Notes: generated by a model from the sequence alone, not told the origin. A stretch of 64,000 nucleotides of DNA from RGIG4140 sp045638265 (GCA_045638265.1 JAZUBA010000027.1:1-64000), one strand, 5' to 3'; counted from the first letter of the stretch, positions 54,318 through 63,824 are shown. Made by a program: numbers and translations.

Positions 54318-55103
54318 TCAATTCCAAAATAAAAAAAGCAAAACAATGCCCAAAATAACCCGATAACAGGCGAACAAAGCAAAAGAGGCTGTTTTTAACC
54401 AACGCATTAAAAACCAGACAGCAATCAAACCAAAAACGGCAGAAGTTATAATACCCAAGCCAATTTGAGATAAAAGCTCAGTAGAAAGTGTATTTTCCTG
54501 AAATGATTTAAACAACATATAAATAGCACCCAAAAAAATAATAGGAATAGACATCAACATTGAAAAACGAGCACTTTCTGTCCGAGAATATCCTAAAAAG
54601 CGAGCACAAGTCATTGTAATTCCTGAACGACTTGTCCCAGGAATAAGAGCCAAAGATTGTGCTATACCGATAAAAAGAGCATTTTTATATGTCATTTGTG
54701 TAATTGTTTTTTCACATGGTGCTTTTTTATCAATCACCCAAAGCAATATGCCGTAAAAAATAGATGTATACGCAATAATAATCGGTGAACGCAATGTTGT
54801 TTCAACAATATCGGCTAAAAAGAAACCAACAATTACAGCAGGAATAGTTGCAACAATTAATTCACACCCAAGTTTTTGTTCGACACCTTTATGCCAAAAC
54901 CCGACAAGCAAGCGATATATATCTTTAAAGAAAAAAGCACAAACCGCAAAAAGAGTACCTAAATGCAATGAAATATCCGTTAAAAGAGTTTGATTGGAAA
55001 AACCGAATTTTTCAGCCAAAATGAGATGTCCTGATGAACTGACAGGTAAAAACTCGGTCGCACTTTGTATAATTGAGAGCAAAAATGTGGATAATGTTGT
55101 CAT
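54318..55103 (-). CDS. uppP: Undecaprenyl-diphosphatase UppP (BacA family)
   Basis: 261 aa, about eight helices. SATEFLPVSSSGHLIL near the N-terminus and PGTSRSGITMTCARFLGYSR in the middle are the two catalytic motifs. It recycles the lipid carrier of cell-wall and polysaccharide synthesis at the outer face of the inner membrane. AGGAG lies seven bases before the ATG. Confidence 0.95.
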   Translation of the reverse strand: MTTLSTFLLSIIQSATEFLPVSSSGHLILAEKFGFSNQTLLTDISLHLGTLFAVCAFFFKDIYRLLVGFWHKGVEQKLGCELIVATIPAVIVGFFLADIVETTLRSPIIIAYTSIFYGILLWVIDKKAPCEKTITQMTYKNALFIGIAQSLALIPGTSRSGITMTCARFLGYSRTESARFSMLMSIPIIFLGAIYMLFKSFQENTLSTELLSQIGLGIITSAVFGLIAVWFLMRWLKTASFALFACYRVILGIVLLFLFWN

Positions 55104-55204
55104 ATGAACTCCTATTTAGTTATAAATCATACCGATAGGAAACAAATCTGTCAATAAAAAAGCAATATAAAAACAGAATTTATTTTTTTTGCAGGATTTT
55201 TTAT

Positions 55205-55232
55205 TTGCAATTTAAAAAAATTTGCGTAAAAT
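55205..55232 (+). promoter_or_regulatory. Candidate promoter of the secreted-protein gene
   Basis: TTGCAA and TAAAAT are separated by 16 bases, 35 bp before the start codon at 55268. The match is modest. Confidence 0.35.
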
Positions 55233-55267
55233 AAGTAAAAGGTGTATTTTATCAATGAGGAATCCGT

Positions 55268-57256
55268 ATGAAAAAACATTTTCTTTTTACAGTTGCTGGT
55301 TTAGTTTTAACAGCTGTTAGCACGCAGGCACAACAAATTCAAGAACCAAATTTAATCGGATTAGAAAGCGGTTCAATTTTAATGTGTAAAGACAATCAAT
55401 GTGTTCAAACAAGCAGTGAAATGGTGCGTGATTATTTGTATAATCAAGTAAACGATCTAATGAATGCAAATATCGGACAGGAAGTAACATTATGTGAAGC
55501 GGATCCAACTCAACACAAATGTATTCAAAAAGGTATTGCTTTTCCCGTACAGTCAAAAACCATTCAAACAACAATTAAAATCGGACAAGCACAAATTGTA
55601 GATGCCAAACCCGTTAAAGATACCGCTAATGGTGTTGACATTATTCTTGACTATCATGTTCGGGCAGGAGAAACTTTTCCTCGTTGCCAAACATCATTAA
55701 CACGTATTGGCATAGCCAGTGCGACAGATGTTAAAATGATGTCACCTCAATTTAACTGTCGTTTAACAGAGACGGGAAAAACAACATTTAGTATTGTTTA
55801 CAATATTGAATATTTAGATATGGACACAGGTACAATCGGTGCCTTTTATACTGTTGATGCCAACAATGCGTTAAACGGTAGCAATGGTGGCTATATCTTA
55901 ATGCAACTCAAAAAAGGATTGGAAATAGAAGCGGGTGAAATTTTTCCGTATCCAGCTCAATTAAAAGCTATCAAAAATGGAACAATGCCTCCTATTAATG
56001 ATCCGGAAATGCTAGAAAAAATGGGCGCATTCTGGTTAAAACCCACACCGTTTTTAAATTTAACAACTCCTTTGTTTGCTCCAAATAATTGTTTTGAATT
56101 TGAAGGGGGTTGTTCTGCTGAAATGTTAAATGAGCCCAAAAAAGCTATCCCGCCAGCAGCAGAAAAAATAGCAAAACTTATTCCGGAAGGTGTTCCTGCT
56201 ACTGTTGGATTGATACAACAAACAGTAACTTATGAAAATCCTCAAGAACCTGTTATGAAACAAACCGTTACAAGTAATCGTCAGGTTTTAGAAAACGATA
56301 AGACTGTTTTTGAAGAAAAAGAAACAAAGCATTACATTCAACAAACACCAGATTCAGAACTTGTTGAAGAAACAGAAAAAACAGTGAAAGAAACAACAGG
56401 TAGCAAAGACAATGTTATTCCGGCCATTATGATGAAAAATGCCGAAAAAGAATATCAATCTTTAAAACAATTTGAAGCACAAGAAACAGTTGCCGGACAA
56501 GTTACAACAGTAGATGGAAAAGAAATCAAAATTCCTGCCCGTACCATTGAGCAAACACAAGAAACAATTGAAAAACCAACAAATACTACGACAAGCAACA
56601 TTCAAATTATTACACCTGAAGGAGTAACATTATCTGATGAAGAAAGAGCCTACATTGAAAAAATTTCATTATCAGAAGAGGATATTATCAAAAGAATTGA
56701 AGCAAAAGATGCTGTTCTGCAAAATATAACTCAAAACCAACTCATACAGACAAATACAATACAAAACGAAGTTGCTCCAACATTACCACAGAAAACACCT
56801 CAAGAACAAATCGATGTTACAGCAAAAACACCAGAAAAATCAGAAACAAACCCGATTAATGAAATTGCATTACCTGTGGTTCAGGTTTCTCAACGGGGTT
56901 TAACTCCAACACAAGATGTTGTTGTAACAAATCAAACAACTTTACCGGAAGCGACAAAATTACCTCAAAATATTATTCCAACTCCCCAAAAAAATGATTC
57001 AGATACAAAAAAACAACCAGCTCAAATTCAAGAAGTGAAAACAGTAACTACAACGACAACAACAGAAACACCTCAACCGGAACAACCGATATATAACGTA
57101 AAAACAGCCAATCTTGAAATTTCGGATGATGTTGAAGAGTTTCCAATCATTGAAGATTATCCTGTTATTCAATCCGAAAACAATACCGTCAAGAAAGACG
57201 GCGAATCAGTTTGGCAAAAAATGCGAAAAGGAATTAGCAACATTTTTTATTTCTAG
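55268..57256 (+). CDS. Large secreted protein of unknown family
   Basis: 662 aa. The signal peptide ends TQAQ (cleavage near 21-22). The N-terminal domain (about 25-280) has several Cys pairs (MCKDNQCVQ, CEADPTQHKC, CQTS) and beta-like sequence, which suggests a disulfide-bonded periplasmic or surface domain. From about 300 on, the protein is Thr/Gln/Glu/Pro-rich and repetitive in style (KQTV, EETEKTVKET, TTTTTTETPQPEQP). This is low complexity and probably an extended stalk or linker. It is followed 8 bp later by the M16 gene pair. Not recognised. Confidence 0.75.
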   Translation: MKKHFLFTVAGLVLTAVSTQAQQIQEPNLIGLESGSILMCKDNQCVQTSSEMVRDYLYNQVNDLMNANIGQEVTLCEADPTQHKCIQKGIAFPVQSKTIQTTIKIGQAQIVDAKPVKDTANGVDIILDYHVRAGETFPRCQTSLTRIGIASATDVKMMSPQFNCRLTETGKTTFSIVYNIEYLDMDTGTIGAFYTVDANNALNGSNGGYILMQLKKGLEIEAGEIFPYPAQLKAIKNGTMPPINDPEMLEKMGAFWLKPTPFLNLTTPLFAPNNCFEFEGGCSAEMLNEPKKAIPPAAEKIAKLIPEGVPATVGLIQQTVTYENPQEPVMKQTVTSNRQVLENDKTVFEEKETKHYIQQTPDSELVEETEKTVKETTGSKDNVIPAIMMKNAEKEYQSLKQFEAQETVAGQVTTVDGKEIKIPARTIEQTQETIEKPTNTTTSNIQIITPEGVTLSDEERAYIEKISLSEEDIIKRIEAKDAVLQNITQNQLIQTNTIQNEVAPTLPQKTPQEQIDVTAKTPEKSETNPINEIALPVVQVSQRGLTPTQDVVVTNQTTLPEATKLPQNIIPTPQKNDSDTKKQPAQIQEVKTVTTTTTTETPQPEQPIYNVKTANLEISDDVEEFPIIEDYPVIQSENNTVKKDGESVWQKMRKGISNIFYF

Positions 57257-57264
57257 GATAAATA

Positions 57265-58581
57265 ATGATACAAACATCTCAACTGCCAAATGGCATTCGG
57301 GTTATAACCGATTCAATTCCTGAAGTTAATAAAGTTTATATGTCTTTTGCAATGTTGACAGGATCACAGGATGAACCTCGTGAATATGGTGGTTTATGCC
57401 ATGTTTTAGAACACTCTTTGTTTTTAGGAACTCAAAACAAAACAGAAAAAGAAATCAGTCAAATCAGCAAATGGCTCGGTGGCAATTTAAATGCGGAAAC
57501 AAATCAGGATAAAACACGTTTAACGGTATCTGTTTTATCGGAAGATATTGAAACAGCTTTTGAATTAATGTCGGATATGATTCAAAATCCTATATTTCCC
57601 GAAGAATCCGTTGAAAAAGAAAAACAGGTTATTTTAACGGAAATAAGTGATATTCAGGAGGACGATGAAATATTAGCAGATAATCTTATTTTAAATGCTG
57701 CTTTTAAACAACAACCAATGGGTTTGCCAACCGAAGGAACGCCTAAAAAAGTTAAATCAATCACAGCTGATATGTTAAAAGCATTTCACAAAAAAAATTA
57801 CAGTGCCGACAAATTAATTATTACAGCTGTCGGAGGAATAACACATGAACAATGTGTCTCATTATCACACAAATATTTAAGTACTTTTTTACCTCAACAA
57901 AAATCAGACAAAACACCTTCTCAATATTTAGGGGGAGACAGGCGAGAAATAGCAAATTATCCGGAAACAAATGTTTTTCGTTTGGGTTTTGAAGGATGTG
58001 CAATCCAAGATTTAAAATCTTTTGTAACAGCAGATATTTTATCAACCATTTATGAAGATTCATTATTTGATACATTAAGACAAGAACAAGGATTGCTATA
58101 CACAATTAAAGCTAATAATGATGCTTTTAAAAACACAGGTGTATTTATTATATCCGGATACTGTACACCTGAAAACACACCTGCCGTTATTCGTTCTTGC
58201 GTTGAGCAAATTGTGCAATCGGACAAATTAATTACCCCAGAAACATTAAAAATCGCACAAAAAAAATTAAAACTTGATTTAAGTTCAAATGACGGATCTA
58301 TGGAAGATCGTGTTTTTTCTCACGAATTTGATATGCAATATTTCGGACGAATTATTCCTTTAAAAGAATATACAGAAATTATTGATTCTATTCATGTATC
58401 TGATGTAAGACAAATGGCTAATAAGATTTTCACAAGCAGGCTTTCATTTGCCGGATACGGCACAGCCAAACATTTACCTCTATATCAACAAATAACGGAT
58501 TGGATAGCAGAAGCACGTCAAAATGATGGCAAATTAAAAATTCAAACATTGATAAAAAAACAAAAAAGCAAAGGGAAATAA
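57265..58581 (+). CDS. M16 family zinc peptidase (first of a tandem pair)
   Basis: 438 aa, a normal M16B-type half. The inverted zinc motif HVLEH (46-50) is intact, and the distal Glu is in ILTEISDI near 130. It keeps QLPNGIRVITDS and the later LFDTLRQEQGLLYTI block of processing-peptidase type proteins. Paired M16 proteins commonly work as an active and an inactive subunit, but here both seem to carry a full metal site. The next gene begins 1 bp after its stop. Confidence 0.9.
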   Translation: MIQTSQLPNGIRVITDSIPEVNKVYMSFAMLTGSQDEPREYGGLCHVLEHSLFLGTQNKTEKEISQISKWLGGNLNAETNQDKTRLTVSVLSEDIETAFELMSDMIQNPIFPEESVEKEKQVILTEISDIQEDDEILADNLILNAAFKQQPMGLPTEGTPKKVKSITADMLKAFHKKNYSADKLIITAVGGITHEQCVSLSHKYLSTFLPQQKSDKTPSQYLGGDRREIANYPETNVFRLGFEGCAIQDLKSFVTADILSTIYEDSLFDTLRQEQGLLYTIKANNDAFKNTGVFIISGYCTPENTPAVIRSCVEQIVQSDKLITPETLKIAQKKLKLDLSSNDGSMEDRVFSHEFDMQYFGRIIPLKEYTEIIDSIHVSDVRQMANKIFTSRLSFAGYGTAKHLPLYQQITDWIAEARQNDGKLKIQTLIKKQKSKGK

Positions 58582-58582
58582 A

Positions 58583-59836
58583 ATGATACAAACAACAGTA
58601 TTATCAAATGGTATTCGGGTTGTAACCGATTCTTCAGATATGGCAGACAGTGTTACTTTGGGTGTTTGGGTGTCTGTTGGTGCTCGTTATGAAACGGCAG
58701 AAATTAATGGTATCTCTCATATGTTAGAACACATGGCTTTTAAAGGGACAACAACACGTTCATCTTTTGATATTTCAAAAGAAATTGAAGATGTCGGCGG
58801 TATGATTAATGCTTATACAGGCAAAGATATGACGGCTTATTATGTACGTGTATTAAAGGAAAATCAAGATTTAGGATTTGATATTATTTCTGACATTGTT
58901 CAACATTCCATTATGGATGAAACAGAATTAGAAAAAGAAAAAGGTGTTATTATTCAAGAAATCAATATGCAAAATGATACACCCGATGATTTGGTTTTTG
59001 ATTATTACGCTTCTGTTGCTTATCCGGAGCAACCACTTGGTCGAGCTATTTTAGGAACGGCTGATACCGTTCGCTCAATCAGTAGTTCAGATTTGCTTGA
59101 TTATATGCACACACAATATACAGCAGATCGCATGATTGTTAGTGCATCAGGTGCTGTTAATCATGAAGATTTTGTTGCTGCTTGCGAAAAAAAACTAATT
59201 CACATTTCAACTCATAAAATGCCGTCAGCAGTATCAGCTATATATACGGGTGGTGAAAAAAGAGTTTTAAAACCACATGAACAGGTTAATTTAGTTTTGG
59301 GTTTTGAGGGATTAAATTATAACCATCCTGATTATTATACCGGCAGTGTTTTATCTGTTATTTTAGGTGGTGGCATGTCCTCTCGCTTATTTCAGGAAAT
59401 TCGTGAAAAGAGAGGTTTAGTCTATTCTATTTATGCGTTTAATTCTCCTGAACGTGATACAGGTACATTTGGCATTTACGCTGGTACAGGAGAAGATGAA
59501 GTGGCTGAATTAATGCCTGTTTTGTGTGATGAATTGTTGCGTTTACCACACACATTGACTGAAGAAGAAATTAACCGTGCAAAAGCACAATTAAAAGCTT
59601 CTGTTTTAATGCGTATGGAAAACATTTCCGGTCGTGCTCGTATGAATGCTGTAGATATGATTATCCATGAACGTATTGTTCCGAAACAAGAAGTAATTGA
59701 TAAAATTAATACTATTGAAAAACAAGATTTAGAACGTGTTGCTTTGACAATATTAAAAGGAAAACCGACATTTTCTGCATTAGGTCCGATAAGCAAAGTT
59801 ATGTCCTATGAAGAAATTGTACAACGATTGAAATAA
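58583..59836 (+). CDS. M16 family zinc peptidase (second of the pair, mitochondrial-processing-peptidase-like)
   Basis: 417 aa. HMLEH (46-50) is at the same place as in the first copy, and IIQEINMQND carries the distal Glu. GGGMSSRLFQEIREKRGLVYSI is the glycine-rich block of the MPP beta/PqqL-type group. The two proteins are homologous along their length but differ in detail. They most likely form a cage-like heterodimer in the periplasm or cytoplasm; no signal peptide is seen in either. Confidence 0.92.
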   Translation: MIQTTVLSNGIRVVTDSSDMADSVTLGVWVSVGARYETAEINGISHMLEHMAFKGTTTRSSFDISKEIEDVGGMINAYTGKDMTAYYVRVLKENQDLGFDIISDIVQHSIMDETELEKEKGVIIQEINMQNDTPDDLVFDYYASVAYPEQPLGRAILGTADTVRSISSSDLLDYMHTQYTADRMIVSASGAVNHEDFVAACEKKLIHISTHKMPSAVSAIYTGGEKRVLKPHEQVNLVLGFEGLNYNHPDYYTGSVLSVILGGGMSSRLFQEIREKRGLVYSIYAFNSPERDTGTFGIYAGTGEDEVAELMPVLCDELLRLPHTLTEEEINRAKAQLKASVLMRMENISGRARMNAVDMIIHERIVPKQEVIDKINTIEKQDLERVALTILKGKPTFSALGPISKVMSYEEIVQRLK

Positions 59837-59917
59837 ACTTTCGCAAATAAAGTATTTCAATGTACAATTTTAAACCCTATGTATAAAAAAAACAAATAAC
59901 AGACATCGGAGAAATGT

Positions 59918-60571
59918 ATGCCTGATTTTAAAATTGAAGAAAATTTACACGTTTCAGGAGCAGTATTTGGGTTAGATGAAGCAGGGAGAGGTCCTTGGTG
60001 CGGACCGGTTGTTGCTGCTTGCGTTTATTGGCCAAATTTTGAAATACCTGAAGAATTGATAACACAAATTGACGATTCTAAAAAATTAACACCACTTAAA
60101 AGAGCTCGTTTGTATGAACAGATTATTTCTTCTAATGCCGTTTATGGTATTGGTATAGCTTCATCTTCTGAAATTGATGAATACAATATTTTAGAAGCAA
60201 CTTTTTTAGCTATGAAAAGAGCATTAGAACAAGTAAAAACAAATCAACATTTAACACCGGCATATGCCCTAATTGACGGAAACAGATTGCCAAAAAATTG
60301 GTCTTTACCGACAAAAGCCGTTATTAAAGGTGATCACTTATCTCTGTCTATTGCTTCTGCCTCAATTTTAGCAAAAGTAACGCGAGACAGATTAATGACT
60401 GAAATGGCTCATTTATACCCACAATACGGATGGGAGAAAAATGCTGGATATGGTACAAAAGAACATATTGAAGCCATAGAAAAATATGGCATAACACCAT
60501 TTCATCGGCGATCATACGCACCAATAAAAAAATATTTACAAACACATACAAATAGTGTTGGTTCCCTATAA
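59918..60571 (+). CDS. rnhB: Ribonuclease HII
   Basis: 217 aa, the usual size. FGLDEAGRGPWCGPVVAACV holds the catalytic Asp-Glu pair, LIDGN the third acid region, and SILAKVTRDRLM the last motif. It removes RNA from RNA-DNA hybrids. GGAGAAATGT before the ATG fixes this start. It is convergent with the DUF167 gene, with only 5 bp between stop codons. Confidence 0.95.
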   Translation: MPDFKIEENLHVSGAVFGLDEAGRGPWCGPVVAACVYWPNFEIPEELITQIDDSKKLTPLKRARLYEQIISSNAVYGIGIASSSEIDEYNILEATFLAMKRALEQVKTNQHLTPAYALIDGNRLPKNWSLPTKAVIKGDHLSLSIASASILAKVTRDRLMTEMAHLYPQYGWEKNAGYGTKEHIEAIEKYGITPFHRRSYAPIKKYLQTHTNSVGSL

Positions 60572-60576
60572 ATCTG

Positions 60577-60870
60577 TTAAGAAATATGTTGTGAAATAAC
60601 AGTTTGAATGTCTTGTAATGAACAATCGGAAAGACGAATTGTTTTTTCGCGAGAAGTTTCACCTTTAACAATAATGATTTGTCGTTTTTTCAAATGAAAA
60701 CAATCTGCCAAAAAATCAATCACGGCTTTATTAGCTTGCCCATCTACTGCCGGTGCTCTTAATGCAATTTTTAAAGCAGTATTATTCCAAATACCCTCTA
60801 TACCAGACCGTTTGGCGTTGGGTAATACCCGAATTGATAATAAAACATCATTTTCTTTTTGTATAATCAT
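60577..60870 (-). CDS. DUF167 (YggU) family protein
   Basis: 97 aa, the full family length. The hallmarks are LSIRVLPNAKRSGI, VDGQANKAVIDFLADCF and IVKGETSREKTIRL. The family is widespread and often sits near rnhB or pyrroline-carboxylate-type genes; its function is unknown. AAAGGA lies upstream of the ATG. Confidence 0.92.
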   Translation of the reverse strand: MIIQKENDVLLSIRVLPNAKRSGIEGIWNNTALKIALRAPAVDGQANKAVIDFLADCFHLKKRQIIIVKGETSREKTIRLSDCSLQDIQTVISQHIS

Positions 60871-60948
60871 TCATTTTGTCCTTTACATGTATAAAAATAT
60901 CTTTTTTTTATTGATTCGGCAAGTGTTTTTTTAAACATGTTAAACAAT

Positions 60949-60977
60949 TTGACATAATTTGAATTTTATGGTATAAT
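60949..60977 (+). promoter_or_regulatory. Near-consensus sigma-70 promoter of the 61008-glk operon
   Basis: TTGACA (60949-60954) and TATAAT (60972-60977) are both perfect hexamers, 17 bases apart, 31 bp before the start codon at 61008. It is the best promoter in the window. Confidence 0.8.
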
Positions 60978-61007
60978 AATTGGACTTAATTAAATTCGGG
61001 TATTTAA

Positions 61008-61634
61008 ATGGAATATATTGAAGATTTTTATCAGGCATTGAAAAAAGAAATTCAAGAGGCAAGGGTTAATGTGGTGCTTTATGCACCCGCACTGACAACC
61101 AAACAGTTATGTGCAAAAGAAGGTTGTATTTTTCGTAAAAAATCTTTGTTAACTGAATTAAAAGACTTTATATTTCAAGAAAATACGTTATTAGAGTACA
61201 CCGGGTCGCCACAAGAATTTTTTCCATTAGAGGCTTTTCAACCATTAGAATATCAAGTTGTATTAGAACCATTAACCGATATGCGTTTTGTAAAACCATT
61301 AGAAGGTTTTGCTGAATCTTTTGCTATTATTGATGGCGAGGATGTTCTTTTTATGCCTTATGCACAACGTGGTGTTCCTGTTGGATTCCTGCAAAAAAAA
61401 AGCTTGATTGCGGCTCGTTTTTTTCAGCAAATTTATTCTCAAATCGTTCGACATGAGCGTATTTATAAAATAGGCGAACCAGATAATATATTTCTTAATT
61501 TAGCACCGACTAAAGAGATAGAAAAAATTGTCAGAGCCGTTACTGATGAAATGAAAAAATATGTCGGTTCATCACAACATCAATTTAACCCATTTATCGC
61601 AAAAATAATCAACCAAAATAAAGAGGAGAATTAA
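61008..61634 (+). CDS. Hypothetical protein upstream of glucokinase
   Basis: 208 aa, not recognised and with no signal or membrane segment. The first half is helical with CAKEGC near 35. The middle (EYQVVLEPLTDMRFVKPLEGFAESFAIIDGEDVLFMPYAQRG) has the look of a phospholipase-D-like or SMF-like fold but lacks an HKD motif. It lies 4 bp ahead of the glucokinase gene and shares its strong promoter, so a metabolic or regulatory link is possible. Confidence 0.6.
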   Translation: MEYIEDFYQALKKEIQEARVNVVLYAPALTTKQLCAKEGCIFRKKSLLTELKDFIFQENTLLEYTGSPQEFFPLEAFQPLEYQVVLEPLTDMRFVKPLEGFAESFAIIDGEDVLFMPYAQRGVPVGFLQKKSLIAARFFQQIYSQIVRHERIYKIGEPDNIFLNLAPTKEIEKIVRAVTDEMKKYVGSSQHQFNPFIAKIINQNKEEN

Positions 61635-61638
61635 TTAT

Positions 61639-62838
61639 ATGAGAGCAAAAGAAGTTGTTTTAATTTCAGATATTGGCGGAACAAATGTCCGCTTTGGTTT
61701 GTACACAGAAGGTCAAACCGAAAAGGTGAATTTTGATGGCAAATATAAATGTGCTGAATTTCGTTCATTTGAAGAAGCCGTACAATTTTATTTATCTGAA
61801 AAAGAAATAAAACCAACTTTATGTGTAATTGGTGCCGCTGGTAATATGGATGAATTTACAGGTGAAATTTTATCTACTAATACACCTTGGAAAGCCAGTG
61901 TTCCTAAGTTAAAAGCAAAATGTCCGTTTTTCAAACATATTCGTATGGTAAATGATTTTGCTTTACAAGGATGGGCTTTATCTGAAATGACAACAGATCA
62001 ATATCGCCCTGTTTTTACACAACGTAACATTCCTGACTTAAAAACAGGAAAAATTGTTGTTATTGGACCAGGAACAGGATTGGGTACATGTTTAATTATG
62101 CAGGATAGACAAAAACCGCAAACCATTTACACATCGGAAGCCGGACACAGTACAATGCCTCATGTTGATTTCGGAAATAAAAAAGATAATACCGACAGAG
62201 ATTTATTGTTAGATATATTAAAAAAACACTATGATCACAAAGGTCAAAAACCAATTACCGAACACATCGTATCCGGAACAGGCATTACAAATGTTTACCA
62301 TGCATTCAAAGATGGTCATATTCCTGTATTCAAAAAAGACAGAATCCCTTCTGAAAAAATTGAAGATTTAGCAAAACAAGGAGACGAAATTGCTTTAAAA
62401 ACCTTTAAATTTTTCAATGCTTATTTAGGCGCTCATGCCGGAAGTATGGCTGCTACAACCAAAACAGATAATATTTTCTTTTGTGGTGGATTAATGGCTA
62501 GTGATTGGGTTGTTGAACAATTGGAAAACACACCTGACTTTATGAAACAATTTACAGATCGTGCCGGTATGAGTGATGCAATGCATCAAGTGCGTTTTGT
62601 TGCCTCAACATATCGTGATATGTCCACATTAGGAGCTATTGTTCGTGCAAAACATTTAATTGAAGTAACAAATGCCGAACAAGAAACCCAAAGAGCAAAT
62701 CAAAATATTTTAGTTACATTAGCTGCATTGCAAGCTTTTGTTAGTGAACACTGTCCAGAAGCAATGAAAAGTGTTCAACGAGTTGCAAAAGCCATTGAAC
62801 GTTCTCAAAAAGTTAAAAATATGAGACAAAGAAGCTAA
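61639..62838 (+). CDS. glk: Glucokinase
   Basis: 399 aa. ISDIGGTNVRFGL is the ATP-binding phosphate loop. NDFALQGWAL, IGPGTGLGTCLI, SEAGHSTMPH and IFFCGGLMASD follow as in the Glk family. Typical members have 320-340 residues. The C-terminal 55 or so residues (from about 345) are an extra Gln/Glu/Arg-rich helical tail. It phosphorylates glucose in the cytoplasm. GAGGAG precedes the ATG and a terminator follows. Confidence 0.92.
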   Translation: MRAKEVVLISDIGGTNVRFGLYTEGQTEKVNFDGKYKCAEFRSFEEAVQFYLSEKEIKPTLCVIGAAGNMDEFTGEILSTNTPWKASVPKLKAKCPFFKHIRMVNDFALQGWALSEMTTDQYRPVFTQRNIPDLKTGKIVVIGPGTGLGTCLIMQDRQKPQTIYTSEAGHSTMPHVDFGNKKDNTDRDLLLDILKKHYDHKGQKPITEHIVSGTGITNVYHAFKDGHIPVFKKDRIPSEKIEDLAKQGDEIALKTFKFFNAYLGAHAGSMAATTKTDNIFFCGGLMASDWVVEQLENTPDFMKQFTDRAGMSDAMHQVRFVASTYRDMSTLGAIVRAKHLIEVTNAEQETQRANQNILVTLAALQAFVSEHCPEAMKSVQRVAKAIERSQKVKNMRQRS

Positions 62839-62850
62839 TACCCGTTCAAA

Positions 62851-62878
62851 AAATCCTCTCAAACGAGAGGATTTTTTA
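62851..62878 (+). terminator. Intrinsic terminator after glk
   Basis: AATCCTCTC and GAGAGGATT form a 9-bp stem around AAAC, followed by TTTTTATT. The hairpin begins about 14 bp after the glk stop codon. Confidence 0.88.
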
Positions 62879-62884
62879 TTCTAA

Positions 62885-62918
62885 AAAAATCCGCCAATAA
62901 CATATTAGCGGATTTTAA
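62885..62918 (-). terminator. Intrinsic terminator of ctrA
   Basis: Read on the minus strand, AAAATCCGC..GCGGATTTT is followed by TTTAGAA. It begins about 20 bp past the ctrA stop codon. Together with the glk terminator it separates the convergent genes. Confidence 0.8.
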
Positions 62919-62939
62919 AATAAAAATAGTTAAAACTCT

Positions 62940-63629
62940 TTATTTATCATTTATCGGTAAATCTTTTAAAATATATCCTCTACCCCAAACAGTTTGAATA
63001 TATTCTTCCTCTTTTGTTAGTTTTTCAATCTTACGACGAATTTTACACATAAAAACATCAATAATTTTCATTTCCGGTTCATCCATACCACCATATAAAT
63101 GATTTAAAAATTGTTCTTTATGAATAGTTGTACCTTTTCGCATCGCCAATAATTCAATCAAAGAATATTCTTTACTGGTTAAATTTAAAACTTTTCCGTC
63201 AATAGTAACAATTTTGGAATTTAAATTAATTTCCATACCACCTGTTCGAACAACAGCATCAGCATGGCCTTTGGCACGACGAACAATAGCATTAACCCGT
63301 GCAACCAATTCTGTTCTATCAAATGGTTTTGTCAAATAATCATCTGCACCACATCCAAATCCTTTTACTTTTTTATCCGGTGTTGTCAAGCCAGATAAAA
63401 TTAAAACAGGGGTATCAATATGAGCATTGCGCAAACGCCGTAAAACTTCATATCCTTCCATATCAGGTAATAACAAATCTAAAATCACAATATCATAGTC
63501 ATACGATTTAGCAAATTCTATACCGTCTTCACCCAAAAAGGCTGAATCAACAACCATTCCTTCTTTTTTAAGAATTAAAGAAATATTTTGACTGACTGTT
63601 TGATCATCTTCAATTAATAGTACACGCAT
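62940..63629 (-). CDS. ctrA: Cell-cycle response regulator CtrA
   Basis: 229 aa from the ATG at 63629, supported by GAGG seven bases upstream; the ATG four codons earlier lacks one. The receiver domain has acidic pocket Glu7-Asp8-Asp9, phospho-acceptor Asp51 (VILDLLLPDMEGYE) and the conserved Lys in YLTKPFD. The OmpR-type winged helix (about 130-225) ends GRGYILKD. This is the CtrA domain pattern and length of Alphaproteobacteria. The C-terminus is LPINDK and lacks the Ala-Ala end known from Caulobacter CtrA, so that proteolysis signal is not visible. A CtrA box lies in its own upstream region. Confidence 0.93.
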   Translation of the reverse strand: MRVLLIEDDQTVSQNISLILKKEGMVVDSAFLGEDGIEFAKSYDYDIVILDLLLPDMEGYEVLRRLRNAHIDTPVLILSGLTTPDKKVKGFGCGADDYLTKPFDRTELVARVNAIVRRAKGHADAVVRTGGMEINLNSKIVTIDGKVLNLTSKEYSLIELLAMRKGTTIHKEQFLNHLYGGMDEPEMKIIDVFMCKIRRKIEKLTKEEEYIQTVWGRGYILKDLPINDK

Positions 63630-63662
63630 ATGAAACCTCATTCATTTGTTATATATTTCTAA

Positions 63663-63677
63663 TTAACTGTATGTTAA
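63663..63677. promoter_or_regulatory. CtrA box (TTAA-N7-TTAA) upstream of ctrA
   Basis: TTAACTGTATGTTAA matches the CtrA consensus exactly in both half-sites and in the 7-base spacing. It is 34 bp upstream of the CtrA start codon and in a gap shared with the divergent gene, so autoregulation is likely. Confidence 0.7.
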
Positions 63678-63795
63678 TTTTTTATTTTTTGCAAGAAGAA
63701 CTTACACAAAAATTAAAAAAAAGTGAATTTTTTTAAAAAAATAAATGTTTTTATGCTTCAAAACGCATTTTCTATACATAAGTTGAGGTGTTTTT

Positions 63796-63824
63796 TTGCA
63801 CAGACTGATACTATTTGATATAAA
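63796..63824 (+). promoter_or_regulatory. Candidate promoter of the divergent gene at the window end
   Basis: TTGCAC (63796-63801) and TATAAA (63819-63824) are 17 bases apart, 31 bp before the ATG at 63855. Confidence 0.5.
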
